Assembly: GCA_039029315.1 (NCBI GenBank)
Contig: JBCCGK010000042.1
Span: 1 to 64,000 of the forward strand
DNA length: 64,000 nucleotides
Origin: JBCCCJ01 sp039029315
GTDB taxonomy: Bacteria; Bacteroidota; Bacteroidia; J057
Reading direction: 5' to 3'
The position numbers and the translations under genes were made by a program. The notes beneath the pieces are model-generated. The model made no database searches and was not told the origin of the DNA. It worked only from the letters and a program-made list of their open reading frames with translations. Every line of letters starts with the position of its first letter. Within the stretch, counting starts at the first letter, position 1. This document shows, piece after piece, positions 43,180 to 51,870 of the stretch.

Positions 43180-46100
43180 TTATTCCACCAATACAAAAGC
43201 TGCCCAGGCATTGGGATCTTTGTAAGTGTTCCGCATGGATTGCTGTGTCATGCGAAAGGCTTCCGGGATTGTCATCTCTTTTTCTAACCAATTGGAATAG
43301 AACATTTCCATAAACTCCATGGTCTCCTTGTCAGGAACTTGCCAAAGAGACATGATCAGATAGCGTGCTCCTGCTATCCGAAATGCCCGTTGGAGTCCAT
43401 ATACGCCTTCATTGCCTTTGATGTCTCCCAAACCGGTTTCACAGGCAGAAAGGACAACTAATTCGGTTTGGGACAAGTCCATCTGGCTGATTTCATAAGC
43501 TGTCAGTATGCCATCTTCTCGATCAGCCAATGGAGGATTACCTTGCCAGACATGATTGGCACCTGCAAGGACTAACCCTGATCTGATCATTGGGTGATCA
43601 GAGGCAATGAAAGAAGGTTCTGTTAGAGAGTTCCTTTTTGATGGATCCGCTACCGGGTCAGGGAAGAAAAATCCATGCGTGGCCAGATGCAGCACTCTTG
43701 GAGATGCCTCCGATTGACCAATTGAGCGAAATGCTTCCTCTGTGGCATTAGGCCCAGTATGTGCAATGATAGAAAAATGTGCTGCTGTAAGAGGTCCTTG
43801 AATCTGTTCCACCTCCTTTGCCGTCCACATGAGATAATTCCACCTTCCGGACCGAAGATCCCGATTTGTCAGACCTATATGCAGTTCTTCCTTTCTGGAT
43901 GCTGTACTTCCCCTACTCTGACTAGTAGCTGCACCATCAAGGACTTCGGAATCTGGCTCATATGACACCCCTCCAAACAAGATCGCTGTGGAGGCATAGT
44001 CCTGTTCGGATATCGGAACAGCGAGTCTTCGGGTAGAATTCAGTTGGATGAGATCAAATTTGTCTGCAAAGCTTTCTTTCTTACTCAATGATGCAGCACT
44101 CAAATTGAGCCGATGCAAGAGTCCTGATGGGGCATAATAAATGGTTTGGATACCCTCCAATTCCTGAATCAATGGCTTCCAATTGAGACTATGTGATGCT
44201 TGCTGTTTGCGTTTTCTCGGTTTGATTCCTCGCAAGCTTCGTTTGTCTCTGGGGAATTGTTGTCGGCTGACTGTGAGGGATAAGCTATGTTCATCAAATA
44301 ATGGAATGAAAGCAGGAGCAGAATCCGTAGACCGAAGCAAAATGGCCGCATAGATCACTGAATCCTGATTCTCCATCGTTCCCGGACGATAGTGAACAAA
44401 TTCGATTGCCGCCTCATCAGGATTCAAACGATTCTTTATCTCCTCCCATGATACCTGACGAATGGCTTGCGCAAAGTTGCTGGCACTTCTCACCAGATCT
44501 TTTTCCAGGAGGTTTGCCTTTTCTTCCAAATCAGCAATCCCTTCCCGTTCATGCAAGGGTCTGGCATATTCATCTGCCAATTGACGATGATAGGATTTCC
44601 ATAACAACAATTTCTCCTTGCCATCCGCATCCAGATTCTCAAGGCGTCGAAAGCCATGAGCAGCATTGAGCAGAAAGCCCTTGTAAAAGAGGGATTGATC
44701 ATAGAAAAGGCCATGTTTGGGGTTTTTCTCCATGGATTGATGATGAGCGAGAGAATAGACATCATTGAGCTCTGCAACAAAATTCTGGATGTAAGAGGCT
44801 AATTCCTGTTCTGAGGAATAAGCACTTGCTTTTACCAACAAAGATTGATGAATGGGTGCCGAAGTTTCAAACATCCTCAAGGCTTTGTCATGTTGGCCGA
44901 TTTCGTCATACAATACACCTAAACTATTGAAAGCTTGTGCATAATTGGCGTGTTCAGTCCCGACCGCTTGTCTAACAATCGCTTTGTCTTCCAGATACAA
45001 CTGTTCTGCTTCTTCAAATCGTCCTTGCAACTGGTAGACATATGCAAGATTGTTGAGAATACCAGCATAATGGAGATGATCTTTGCCATATGCTTGCTTC
45101 CCAAGTTCTTTGAGCTTCAGGAATAAAGCTTCAGCTTCTTCATATTGTCCCTCCACAACAAGCACATCGCCTAATCCAATCAAACAGCTTACATAAAACG
45201 GATGATGCATTTTGAGGCTATCTCCTTCAAACAGCTCTTTTGCTTCCAAGAACAATTGTTTTGATTCTTCATAGTCTCCTTTGTCAAAGCGTAACAAAGC
45301 GAGGTTTACCAGATTCCCCAAATAATTGATATGGTTCTTTCCAAAAATCTTTTCCCCAAGACGCAGACCCTGCTCGAATAATGATTCTGCTTTTTCATAT
45401 TGCCCTACTTTCTGATAAAACAGTCCCAGATTGACCAGACTCGTGGAATAAGAGGGATGTTCTTTCCCTAAGGTTTTTTCGCGAATGCGAAGGGATTCCA
45501 AATAATAGGCTTCCACTTTTTCATATTGCCCAAGCTCGCTGTATAGCAATCCCAAATAATTCAGGATTTGGGCAGTATTGGGATGATCTCCCCATGATAG
45601 TTTGGCAATCTCTTTGGTTTTCAGATACAAAGGTTCTGCCTTTTCATATTGTCCCAGGCTCCAGTACAGCAAACCAAGATTCCCAAGGCAATTCATGTAG
45701 AAAGAATGACTTTGCATCTGAGGATTGTTTTCGAAGATGTTGTAGGCTTCTACATATAAATCCTCCGCTTCCTTGTCCTGGCCCAATTTGTAGTACAAAT
45801 TTCCGAGATTAATCAAGCTCCCTGCGAAGGCAGTGGTTTCCCGGCCTGAGATCTTTTCTCTCAGTGGGATCACTTGTTGTTTATAAGATTTTGCTGCATC
45901 GTATTCCTCTATATAGTCATACAGATTCCCCAAATTATCCAGGCAATCAGCATAAAGAGGATGTTCATGAAGGTCTGGATTGCTCGTAAAAATATCCTTG
46001 GCTTCGAGATACAGTTGTTTGGCCTGATCCAGATCTTTCTGAATGTAATATAACAGTCCCAGGATGATCAGGCCTCCCGCATATTGTGGATCTTTTTTTC

Positions 46101-46548
46101 CATACATGCCTTCTCGTAGCTCCACGAGTTCCAGATACATACGCTCTGCATCGTCATATTGTCCCATCGTCTCATACAAATAGCCCAATTTATCCAGCAT
46201 CCCATCATAGCCGGGATGCTCTTTGCCGACGACTCTTGCCCACATGTCCTTGCTTGCCAAGTAATAGGTTTCGGCCTTTTCCTTCTCACCCAGGTATCGA
46301 TAAGTTAGGCCCAAACGGTATAGACATCTGGCATAGGTGCTATCCAATTGTCCCGAAGACTCTTCAAACAGACCTTTGGCGACCTGTATCACGCTCAATG
46401 CTTCTTCATATTCTTGGGCATCAAGAAATGTTTCATTGAGTTGGATGAGACTGTCTAATTGCTGGATAATTGGAGCGGAGTTTGTATCTATCTGAGGCCA
46501 AAGGAATCCAGGAATCAGGAGGATAGAGAGGACAAGAGGAGATTTCAT
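43180..46548 (-). CDS. TPR-CHAT protein without membrane anchor (CHAT-4)
   Basis: 1122 residues. A signal peptide (about 1-20, MKSPLVLSILLIPGFLWPQ) precedes at least twelve 40-residue repeats at about 35-570 of the kinesin light chain-like TPR type, with recurring AE.LYLE and G.EHP spacing. The CHAT domain lies at about 760-1122, with His958 (LHLATHG) and Cys1036 (LSACETG). Unlike CHAT-1 to -3, it ends right after the CHAT domain (AWAAFVLVE) with no C-terminal membrane segment, and its dyad motifs are the standard form. It is a lone gene, convergent to icmF with only 4 bases between them. Confidence 0.9.
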   Translation of the reverse strand: MKSPLVLSILLIPGFLWPQIDTNSAPIIQQLDSLIQLNETFLDAQEYEEALSVIQVAKGLFEESSGQLDSTYARCLYRLGLTYRYLGEKEKAETYYLASKDMWARVVGKEHPGYDGMLDKLGYLYETMGQYDDAERMYLELVELREGMYGKKDPQYAGGLIILGLLYYIQKDLDQAKQLYLEAKDIFTSNPDLHEHPLYADCLDNLGNLYDYIEEYDAAKSYKQQVIPLREKISGRETTAFAGSLINLGNLYYKLGQDKEAEDLYVEAYNIFENNPQMQSHSFYMNCLGNLGLLYWSLGQYEKAEPLYLKTKEIAKLSWGDHPNTAQILNYLGLLYSELGQYEKVEAYYLESLRIREKTLGKEHPSYSTSLVNLGLFYQKVGQYEKAESLFEQGLRLGEKIFGKNHINYLGNLVNLALLRFDKGDYEESKQLFLEAKELFEGDSLKMHHPFYVSCLIGLGDVLVVEGQYEEAEALFLKLKELGKQAYGKDHLHYAGILNNLAYVYQLQGRFEEAEQLYLEDKAIVRQAVGTEHANYAQAFNSLGVLYDEIGQHDKALRMFETSAPIHQSLLVKASAYSSEQELASYIQNFVAELNDVYSLAHHQSMEKNPKHGLFYDQSLFYKGFLLNAAHGFRRLENLDADGKEKLLLWKSYHRQLADEYARPLHEREGIADLEEKANLLEKDLVRSASNFAQAIRQVSWEEIKNRLNPDEAAIEFVHYRPGTMENQDSVIYAAILLRSTDSAPAFIPLFDEHSLSLTVSRQQFPRDKRSLRGIKPRKRKQQASHSLNWKPLIQELEGIQTIYYAPSGLLHRLNLSAASLSKKESFADKFDLIQLNSTRRLAVPISEQDYASTAILFGGVSYEPDSEVLDGAATSQSRGSTASRKEELHIGLTNRDLRSGRWNYLMWTAKEVEQIQGPLTAAHFSIIAHTGPNATEEAFRSIGQSEASPRVLHLATHGFFFPDPVADPSKRNSLTEPSFIASDHPMIRSGLVLAGANHVWQGNPPLADREDGILTAYEISQMDLSQTELVVLSACETGLGDIKGNEGVYGLQRAFRIAGARYLIMSLWQVPDKETMEFMEMFYSNWLEKEMTIPEAFRMTQQSMRNTYKDPNAWAAFVLVE

Positions 46549-46570
46549 GAGGAAAAATGGCTTGAAGGGC

Positions 46571-46618
46571 TTATCTAATCAGAAAGTACAAAAATATTCA
46601 TTCTTACTGATCAGATAA
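46571..46618 (-). promoter_or_regulatory. Dyad flanking a -7 box upstream of CHAT-4
   Basis: Arms ttatctaatcag (46571-46582) and ctgatcagataa (46607-46618) are inverted copies at 11 of 12 positions, 24 bases apart. Between them, on the minus strand, is TATTTTTG (46596-46589), a TAnnTTTG box about 41 bases before the CHAT-4 ATG. A symmetric site straddling a promoter element suggests control by a dimeric regulator. Confidence 0.5.
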
Positions 46619-46665
46619 ATCCTGGTATTCTTTTTCTATACAAAAGGCAGGCTTGAATGTGTCTC

Positions 46666-46827
46666 CTACCTGGCAAAGGCAAATAATCTGCTCAGAACGA
46701 TGATCCCAGCCAGAATCACTGCAAAAAGGAAAAAGCGCAACAAACATCCCTTGGGGTCATTGATACGGGGATCTCCGTTCAGGTTGCCCTTTGTTTTGTA
46801 CATGGGGTTGTTGCCATCTGGGAACAT
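46666..46827 (-). CDS. Small single-pass membrane protein, 53 aa
   Basis: A minus-strand frame from ATG 46827 to TAG 46666-46668 encodes 53 residues. The N-terminal half is polar (MFPDGNNPMYKTKGNLNGDP), then residues 28-51 are hydrophobic with an Arg at 31, ending FAR. This is typical of small bacterial membrane proteins. The frame is isolated in a 494-base gap that otherwise holds no gene besides the CHAT-4 dyad. The opposite strand has a 73-codon frame (46700-46921) that looks like a shadow. Real expression is uncertain. Confidence 0.5.
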   Translation of the reverse strand: MFPDGNNPMYKTKGNLNGDPRINDPKGCLLRFFLFAVILAGIIVLSRLFAFAR

Positions 46828-47042
46828 AGACTTGCTTTTGTTGGTTCTATGTATAAGATGGGAGATCTACTCAATGGTTGAAGCAGGAGAAAAAGAGAGA
46901 AAAAACATCCCCCTAATCTGAATTCGACAATGGCCTATATCCCGTAAAGCTATCGAGCCTGGGAGGTTGATGTGGTCATCATGGTAGATATCTCCTGATT
47001 ATTTTGAAAATTGCGAAGACTTTTGCCATCTGATCAACATTC

Positions 47043-47903
47043 ATGTCATCTCCCACACTCTCCATTCAATATTCTGATAGCAGCAGCAATGAATTGTCTC
47101 TCTTTCCTCATGACAATCCCAAGGCTGCTGTCATCCTTCTTCTCCCTGCACTTGGCGTTCGCGCTTCCTTCTACAAAGGATTTGCGCAAGCCCTTTCCGA
47201 TCAGGGATTCCATGTAGTAACTGCAGATTGGCGCGGGTTGGGCAAATCCAGCATTCGGCCTTCCAGAGCGATTGACTTCGGCTACAAAGAATTGGTCGAA
47301 GATCTGGGAGAAATGGTCCATGCGATCAAAGCACATTTCCAGGAAAGTAAAGGTTTCTTCCTGATGGGACACAGCCTCGGTGGGCAAATCGAATCCATGT
47401 TCATCAGCAAACAATCCGAGCAAATTGATGGATTGATCCTCATCGCTTCCTGTATGGTTTATCATACCGGATGGAAAGAAATAGGAGGGAGTTGGCGCAT
47501 CAAATTGATCTGTCGCTTGTTTCCAATCCTTGCACAAATCGTTGGGCATTTTCCGGGAAAAACGGTCGGATTTGGGGGAAGAGAAGCCAGAACAGTGATG
47601 CGAGACTGGGGCTACAATGGATTGACAGGCAGCTATGCGCCCAAAGGAGATGATTTTGATTATGATGGTGCGCTAGCCCAAACGACATTCCCCATTTTGG
47701 CCATGTCTATGCAAGGAGACAATTTTGCTCCGAAGGCAGCGGTCGAAAATTTGTATAAAAAATATCATTCAGCCTCTCCCGTCAGCCATCTTCACATTTC
47801 CCCAGAAGAAGCAGATGTTCCCAAACTCAATCACTACAATTGGGCGAAACATCCGGCTTATTTTGTGAGAAAAGTGAAGGAATGGGTGGAAAAATCAAGG
47901 TAG
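47043..47903 (+). CDS. Alpha/beta hydrolase
   Basis: 286 residues. Motifs are LLLPALGVRASFY, TADWRGLGKSS, nucleophile elbow GHSLGG (Ser at about 114), a likely acid in MQGDNFAP and a late His in LNHYNWAKHP. It is larger than the hydrolase at 15307 and of a different subfamily, similar to those annotated as predicted alpha/beta hydrolase of serine aminopeptidase type. Substrate unknown. A palindromic element follows between it and the convergent gene. Confidence 0.82.
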   Translation: MSSPTLSIQYSDSSSNELSLFPHDNPKAAVILLLPALGVRASFYKGFAQALSDQGFHVVTADWRGLGKSSIRPSRAIDFGYKELVEDLGEMVHAIKAHFQESKGFFLMGHSLGGQIESMFISKQSEQIDGLILIASCMVYHTGWKEIGGSWRIKLICRLFPILAQIVGHFPGKTVGFGGREARTVMRDWGYNGLTGSYAPKGDDFDYDGALAQTTFPILAMSMQGDNFAPKAAVENLYKKYHSASPVSHLHISPEEADVPKLNHYNWAKHPAYFVRKVKEWVEKSR

Positions 47904-47983
47904 AGATGATCGGCAGACCATCTCTCCTGATCAGCAATCGCAGATGAAGGATTATCTAGTTTTGATCTGCCGATCATAGCTAC
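47904..47983. repeat. Dispersed palindromic element, copy 1
   Basis: The left arm, around atgatcggcagacc (47906-47919), pairs with the right arm gatctgccgatcat (47964-47977). The outer tag/gtagc flanks also partly match. A second copy lies at 51295-51401, and both contain an internal cgcagat. It lies between convergent genes and may act as a REP-like terminator. Confidence 0.65.
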
Positions 47984-47994
47984 AAGGACATCCA

Positions 47995-48870
47995 CTAGGA
48001 TTGGCCAATCTGACGGACAATCCCAAGGACCGTAGACCAGTGATAGCGAAAGTGTTCATAAACAGGTCTGGTTCTTATGGGTTCATAATAGCTATAAGGT
48101 TCTTTCCTTTGCTGTGTTCCATTGAGTCTAACAGCGGCCTGGAGATGAAGCTTGTCATTCAGGCGAACTTTGCTTCCAGCCCCAACGCTAAAAGAAATAT
48201 GGTACCGATAATGCCAGATCCACTGTTCTCTTGAATATCCTGTTGCAGCAGACTCATAACTATTGTCCCATCTGACTGGTGGAGGTGCAGGAATAATCTT
48301 TTGTGGAGGATCGTAGGGAAGGAGAAAACCTGCCAGGGTATTCGATCTAAGTTCGAAATCCCGAAAAGGGATGGACTCAGAAAAATGATAAGGTATATTT
48401 CCGTTGAGTGCATTGACTGCAATATGATGACCAAGCACGCCAACTCCTGCCGACAGGAAGGGAGACAGCCATCCATTGTTTCGAAAAAACCATCGACCAA
48501 CTGGATGAAATTGGGTCTCTATCTGTGCATCGAGATAGCGCGTTTGAGTTCGCGGAAGGACTGCCTCAACATAGACTCCATCGAAATAATAGGCGTTCCA
48601 GGGATTGCCTTTTTCAGTGGCAAAGCCGATCTGATATCTGTCTTCCTGATACCAGACACTTCCAGCTGATACTGCCAGATTCCAGATCCACTGATGATTG
48701 GGAACCAGATACTGCAGTTCTCCTTTTCCCTCAATCCCCAACTCTTCATTATCCCAAAAGAACCTTCCGGATTTGCCGAAAGAGAGGCCTGTCATCCACT
48801 TGCCCGGATGTTGTGCAGAGGAAAAGGAGAGCATCAGGATGGCTGAAAAAAATATGAAGGGTCGTTTCAT
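47995..48870 (-). CDS. Secreted or outer-membrane beta-barrel-like protein
   Basis: 291 residues from the ATG at 48870, which gives a clean signal peptide (MKRPFIFFSAILMLSFSSAQ); earlier in-frame starts would extend into the preceding gene. The mature part has repeated amphipathic strands rich in Tyr, Trp and Gly and ends in VLGIVRQIGQS, in keeping with a barrel or other beta-rich outer-membrane protein. It starts 10 bases after the lipoprotein gene at 48881, so the two form one transcript. Function unknown. Confidence 0.65.
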   Translation of the reverse strand: MKRPFIFFSAILMLSFSSAQHPGKWMTGLSFGKSGRFFWDNEELGIEGKGELQYLVPNHQWIWNLAVSAGSVWYQEDRYQIGFATEKGNPWNAYYFDGVYVEAVLPRTQTRYLDAQIETQFHPVGRWFFRNNGWLSPFLSAGVGVLGHHIAVNALNGNIPYHFSESIPFRDFELRSNTLAGFLLPYDPPQKIIPAPPPVRWDNSYESAATGYSREQWIWHYRYHISFSVGAGSKVRLNDKLHLQAAVRLNGTQQRKEPYSYYEPIRTRPVYEHFRYHWSTVLGIVRQIGQS

Positions 48871-48880
48871 GTTTGTGTGA

Positions 48881-50170
48881 TTAGTTGGAGTGTGCGAAGA
48901 TGACTTGAGTAATCGGTGAGGAAGAAGAACCAGGAAAAATTGTTTCGGTTCCATCTGGAGCGATGCCGAGCACCTGATAATCATTGTGTCCTTGAAGGCG
49001 TCCTGCTACCAGTACCCTACCATCATCAGAAACTGTGAAGGCTGATATCTCTGCCCACTGAGAGCTGCCAACTTCTTTTTGCCAGGAAAAGTCGGCAGAT
49101 ACTCTCAAGAGTCGACGTTGATTATTGTCTAATACATAGATGGACTTGCTGGATTGAATCGCTGTTGAAATTGTCAGGCTGGTTTCTATTGCCCTGATTT
49201 GCTGACTGGGATAGTGAAAAGTGAATCCCTTGCCTTGCTCATTCAGAATGATGACACTGTCCTCACATGAGAATCGATATAATTGTTCTTCGGTTTCAAT
49301 TGGAAAAGGTAAGCTGTCAATGACAGATTCCTCAATATCTGGTTTGTTCAAACTGATTTGGTAGAGTTGGGTTTGATTAATTCCCCAAAATCCTCCCTGA
49401 TAAGCCCAGATGGCCCGATAATCTGATATCGTCTCTGGAGAATTTTGCCAGGTTGACACCTTGGCAAACCCTTCTATCCCGCTCCAATATCTGAAGTTTC
49501 CAATATCCATGTTGGGATTCCACCACTCGTATTGCGCTTGCTTGAGGAGGGTGTTTTTTAGAAGGATCTGTCCATTTGAATCTATCGCACATAATCCCAC
49601 CTCTTTGTCTATCAATACCTGCTGATATCTTTCCTGCCATTCTGCTGCCCGATACATCTTCAGGAATCTGCCAGTCGCTGTCCCTCCCCCTGATAGATCA
49701 GGATAAGCGGTTCCTGTCATTTGGAGAAACAGTCTACCCGCCCTACTGATAAAAAATGGATCATCATTGGCAAATCCAGAAAGAGATTCATACTCCAAAT
49801 CTCTGAAGAAAGCTTCTTTGGTAGAGAGTTGACCCTGTACGAGATCCAGGGTATACCATTCTTCGGTATCTCCCAGATGAAGCAAAGCCAAGTCATCCGT
49901 CAATCTTGCGATCCATTCAACCGGCAGGAGTCTTTCACGCGAGTAGGGTCCCAAATAATAGATGGGAGCAGGACTCAAGCCCAATTCTGCCGATCCCTGC
50001 AACAACTGATTTGCGCTGATCGCCAAATAATCAGGGGAATACAATTGAACCCGTGCGGCCTTTGATCGCCGATCTGGCCCATTGTCAAAAGGAGTCAGCG
50101 GCTGGCAGGCACATATGCTAGTTAAAAGGAAAAGCCACAGGAGTCCTGGGCGAACCATTGAGTGCAACAT
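48881..50170 (-). CDS. Lipoprotein with repeat-type beta structure, unknown
   Basis: 429 residues from the ATG at 50170 (earlier in-frame ATG at 50215, later at 50158). The signal peptide ends in a lipobox (SICAC), so it is a lipoprotein. The mature region is beta-rich with repeated strand pairs such as SIYVLDNNQRRLLRVSADF and GRVLVAGRLQGHNDYQVLG, which suggests a propeller. I do not recognise a family. It is encoded directly upstream of the beta-rich protein at 47995, a pattern typical of a surface lipoprotein with an outer-membrane partner. Confidence 0.65.
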   Translation of the reverse strand: MLHSMVRPGLLWLFLLTSICACQPLTPFDNGPDRRSKAARVQLYSPDYLAISANQLLQGSAELGLSPAPIYYLGPYSRERLLPVEWIARLTDDLALLHLGDTEEWYTLDLVQGQLSTKEAFFRDLEYESLSGFANDDPFFISRAGRLFLQMTGTAYPDLSGGGTATGRFLKMYRAAEWQERYQQVLIDKEVGLCAIDSNGQILLKNTLLKQAQYEWWNPNMDIGNFRYWSGIEGFAKVSTWQNSPETISDYRAIWAYQGGFWGINQTQLYQISLNKPDIEESVIDSLPFPIETEEQLYRFSCEDSVIILNEQGKGFTFHYPSQQIRAIETSLTISTAIQSSKSIYVLDNNQRRLLRVSADFSWQKEVGSSQWAEISAFTVSDDGRVLVAGRLQGHNDYQVLGIAPDGTETIFPGSSSSPITQVIFAHSN

Positions 50171-50326
50171 GGTCGTAGCAATTTTGGGGATAAAAGAAAA
50201 AAGGAATCCGGTCAAATGAGAATCATGATTGATCTATCACAAAGCTATAGCTTCCCATTTGATCCATACCTTCTTTTCTAATATGTGTAGAAAACAAGCT
50301 GGTAAACGTCCCGCTTTGCTGAGTAT

Positions 50327-51220
50327 TTATCGGATCTCCAAAACCCAACCTTGCATCAATCTCTCGGCAACATCTTGATCATGGGAAGGTAAATAGATCA
50401 GAGGATGCGCGCGGCTGTAAGCCTGAATCCGAATGATGCTGAAGCGCGCCTGCTTGAAGCTGGCACTGGCAGCCGACATCTGATTGTGGATCAGTTGAGA
50501 CTGATTGTAGGTGGCATCTCCAGCAAATAGATAATGTAAGTCCTGCGTTTGAAGCAAAACAGAAATATGCCCATGTGTGTGGCCAGGGGTTGCAACCATC
50601 ATCAGTTCACCAGATTGGGTGAGGGATTTTCCAGAAAAACCAGCCATATCTGTTGGTTCCAGATCGAGAAGGGTAGGAGAAAACCAATCAGGATATAGGG
50701 AAGGCAAAGCCGAACTCGGCTTGTCCCACTCTAGTCTATTCACAAGCACTGGTACCCCTTCGACATGCCTCAAGCCATCAAAATGATCCAGATGCAAATG
50801 GGTCAGGATAACGGAATTCAGCTGAGAATTGTCGATCCCCAATTGCTGAAGTTGGGGTCCGATCTCCTCTTCAGGCTCAACCCGGAACCGAAACTGGGTT
50901 TTGTTCACCCAGCGTAAAAAGGCTGGTTCATTCGCAAAATATCCTGCTTTTGTCACCTGTGCATTTTCGCCTGTATCCACAACGAATACTCCTTCAGGAT
51001 GCTCAATGACCCAAACCCATATTGGCATCCACTCAGTAAAAACCTTCTCCATCAAAAATCGAATCTTGGATGTCAATGGTCCGCCTTTTGCGTCTCGGAA
51101 CCCTCTCTTGACCTGTACCTGCCCGGTTGAGATCGCATGGATCTTCCCAGGCCCATCTGCAAATTGTACATCTATGCTGGCTATGGGAATGGCAGAGGTA
51201 GAAAGATGGGATGGGGTCAT
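50327..51220 (-). CDS. Metallo-beta-lactamase fold hydrolase (AHL-lactonase-like)
   Basis: 297 residues. The metal ligands are visible: THLHLDHFDG (HxHxDH), PGHTHGH (third His), AGDATY (bridging Asp) and a late His in LPSHDQD. The spacing and the VDTGEN stretch resemble the AttM/AiiA branch that opens N-acyl-homoserine lactones, but many relatives hydrolyse other lactones or esters. Nothing nearby points to quorum sensing. A copy of a dispersed palindromic element lies upstream. Confidence 0.82.
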   Translation of the reverse strand: MTPSHLSTSAIPIASIDVQFADGPGKIHAISTGQVQVKRGFRDAKGGPLTSKIRFLMEKVFTEWMPIWVWVIEHPEGVFVVDTGENAQVTKAGYFANEPAFLRWVNKTQFRFRVEPEEEIGPQLQQLGIDNSQLNSVILTHLHLDHFDGLRHVEGVPVLVNRLEWDKPSSALPSLYPDWFSPTLLDLEPTDMAGFSGKSLTQSGELMMVATPGHTHGHISVLLQTQDLHYLFAGDATYNQSQLIHNQMSAASASFKQARFSIIRIQAYSRAHPLIYLPSHDQDVAERLMQGWVLEIR

Positions 51221-51294
51221 GAGTCTGAATATTTGCTACAGCATAAAGACAGACCATCCATCGGGAGGGTTGGGAATTTCACGAGCAAAAAACT

Positions 51295-51401
51295 GTAGGC
51301 ATGATCGGCAGGCCATCCTTTTTGTTCATTTCTCTTGAAGAGAAGTAGTGCGCATCGCAGATCTGCTTCACTTGTAGCAATGGTCTGCCGATCATTGCTA
51401 C
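51295..51401. repeat. Dispersed palindromic element, copy 2
   Basis: Ends gtaggcatgatcggcaggcc (51295-51314) and, at 51380-51401, the reverse complement of gtagcaatgatcggcagacc match at 19 of 22 positions. An inner hairpin, tctcttgaagaga, lies at 51331-51343. The ends share the atgatcggcag core with copy 1 at 47904-47983. No coding capacity. It fills most of the 192-base gap between the MBL-fold gene and merR. Confidence 0.7.
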
Positions 51402-51412
51402 GGGCGGTGTCA

Positions 51413-51799
51413 TCACCCTTCTGCTACCTGCTTCATCGTGGAGAGACAATCTCCTTCGCATAAATCTTTTAATGCATGAAGCCGGTTCTGAATATCTTGC
51501 AAAGCTTGAATCTGTTGTTCAATTGCCTTCAGCTTGGCTTGCATGAGTTCTCCCACAGAAACACACTCCAGCAATTCTTCTTCCTCCAATTCCAACAGCA
51601 GCTTGATTTCCTTGAGGGTAAAGCCCAGGCTTTTGGTCTGTTTAATCAGTAATAGGCGATTCACCAGATCTTCATCATATTGGCGGTAGTTATTTTCCCC
51701 TCTTTGCTGTCTTGACAGATGAATCAACCCCAGTTTTTCATAATAGCGAAGGGTATCTGTACTGAATCCTGTGCGTTTGGCGACTTCTCCGATTTGCAT
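51413..51799 (-). CDS. MerR-family metal-responsive regulator
   Basis: 128 residues from the ATG at 51799; starts further upstream would run through the promoter region. The winged helix-turn-helix (MQIGEVAKRTGFSTDTLRYY) and the dimerisation helix are standard. Candidate metal ligands are Cys79 (LLECVS), the position used in ZntR/MerR, and Cys114 and Cys118 (DLCEGDC), a shorter loop than the usual one, so the metal cannot be named. It diverges from the Cys-rich protein gene at 51871 across an ideal MerR-type operator. Confidence 0.88.
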   Translation of the reverse strand: MQIGEVAKRTGFSTDTLRYYEKLGLIHLSRQQRGENNYRQYDEDLVNRLLLIKQTKSLGFTLKEIKLLLELEEEELLECVSVGELMQAKLKAIEQQIQALQDIQNRLHALKDLCEGDCLSTMKQVAEG

Positions 51800-51818
51800 G
51801 ATTTTTTTCAACAATTGC

Positions 51819-51850
51819 TTGACATTGGAGTATACTCCAGGCTGTATATT
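51819..51850 (+). promoter_or_regulatory. MerR-type operator/promoter
   Basis: TTGACA (51819-51824) and TATATT (51845-51850) are separated by 20 bases, longer than the normal 17 and the spacing MerR regulators correct by twisting DNA. The spacer contains a perfect 14-bp palindrome, tggagtatactcca, at 51826-51839. The layout closely matches the known zntA and mer promoters. It drives the gene at 51871 and overlaps the region before merR. Confidence 0.85.
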
Positions 51851-51870
51851 AGGAGAAACATACAAAACTT

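Noticed and set aside
43180..46548. Tandem DNA repeat array within CHAT-4
   Set aside because: The repeating pattern is at the protein level (about 40-residue TPRs) with diverged DNA; it is a coding repeat, not a CRISPR or satellite array.
46700..46921. 73-codon plus-strand frame upstream of the hydrolase
   Set aside because: Its composition is not protein-like, and the opposite strand gives a better small membrane protein at 46666-46827.
50327..51220. Quorum-quenching locus
   Set aside because: The MBL-fold enzyme resembles AHL lactonases, but no LuxI/LuxR-type gene or other quorum-sensing context is present, so only the fold is called.
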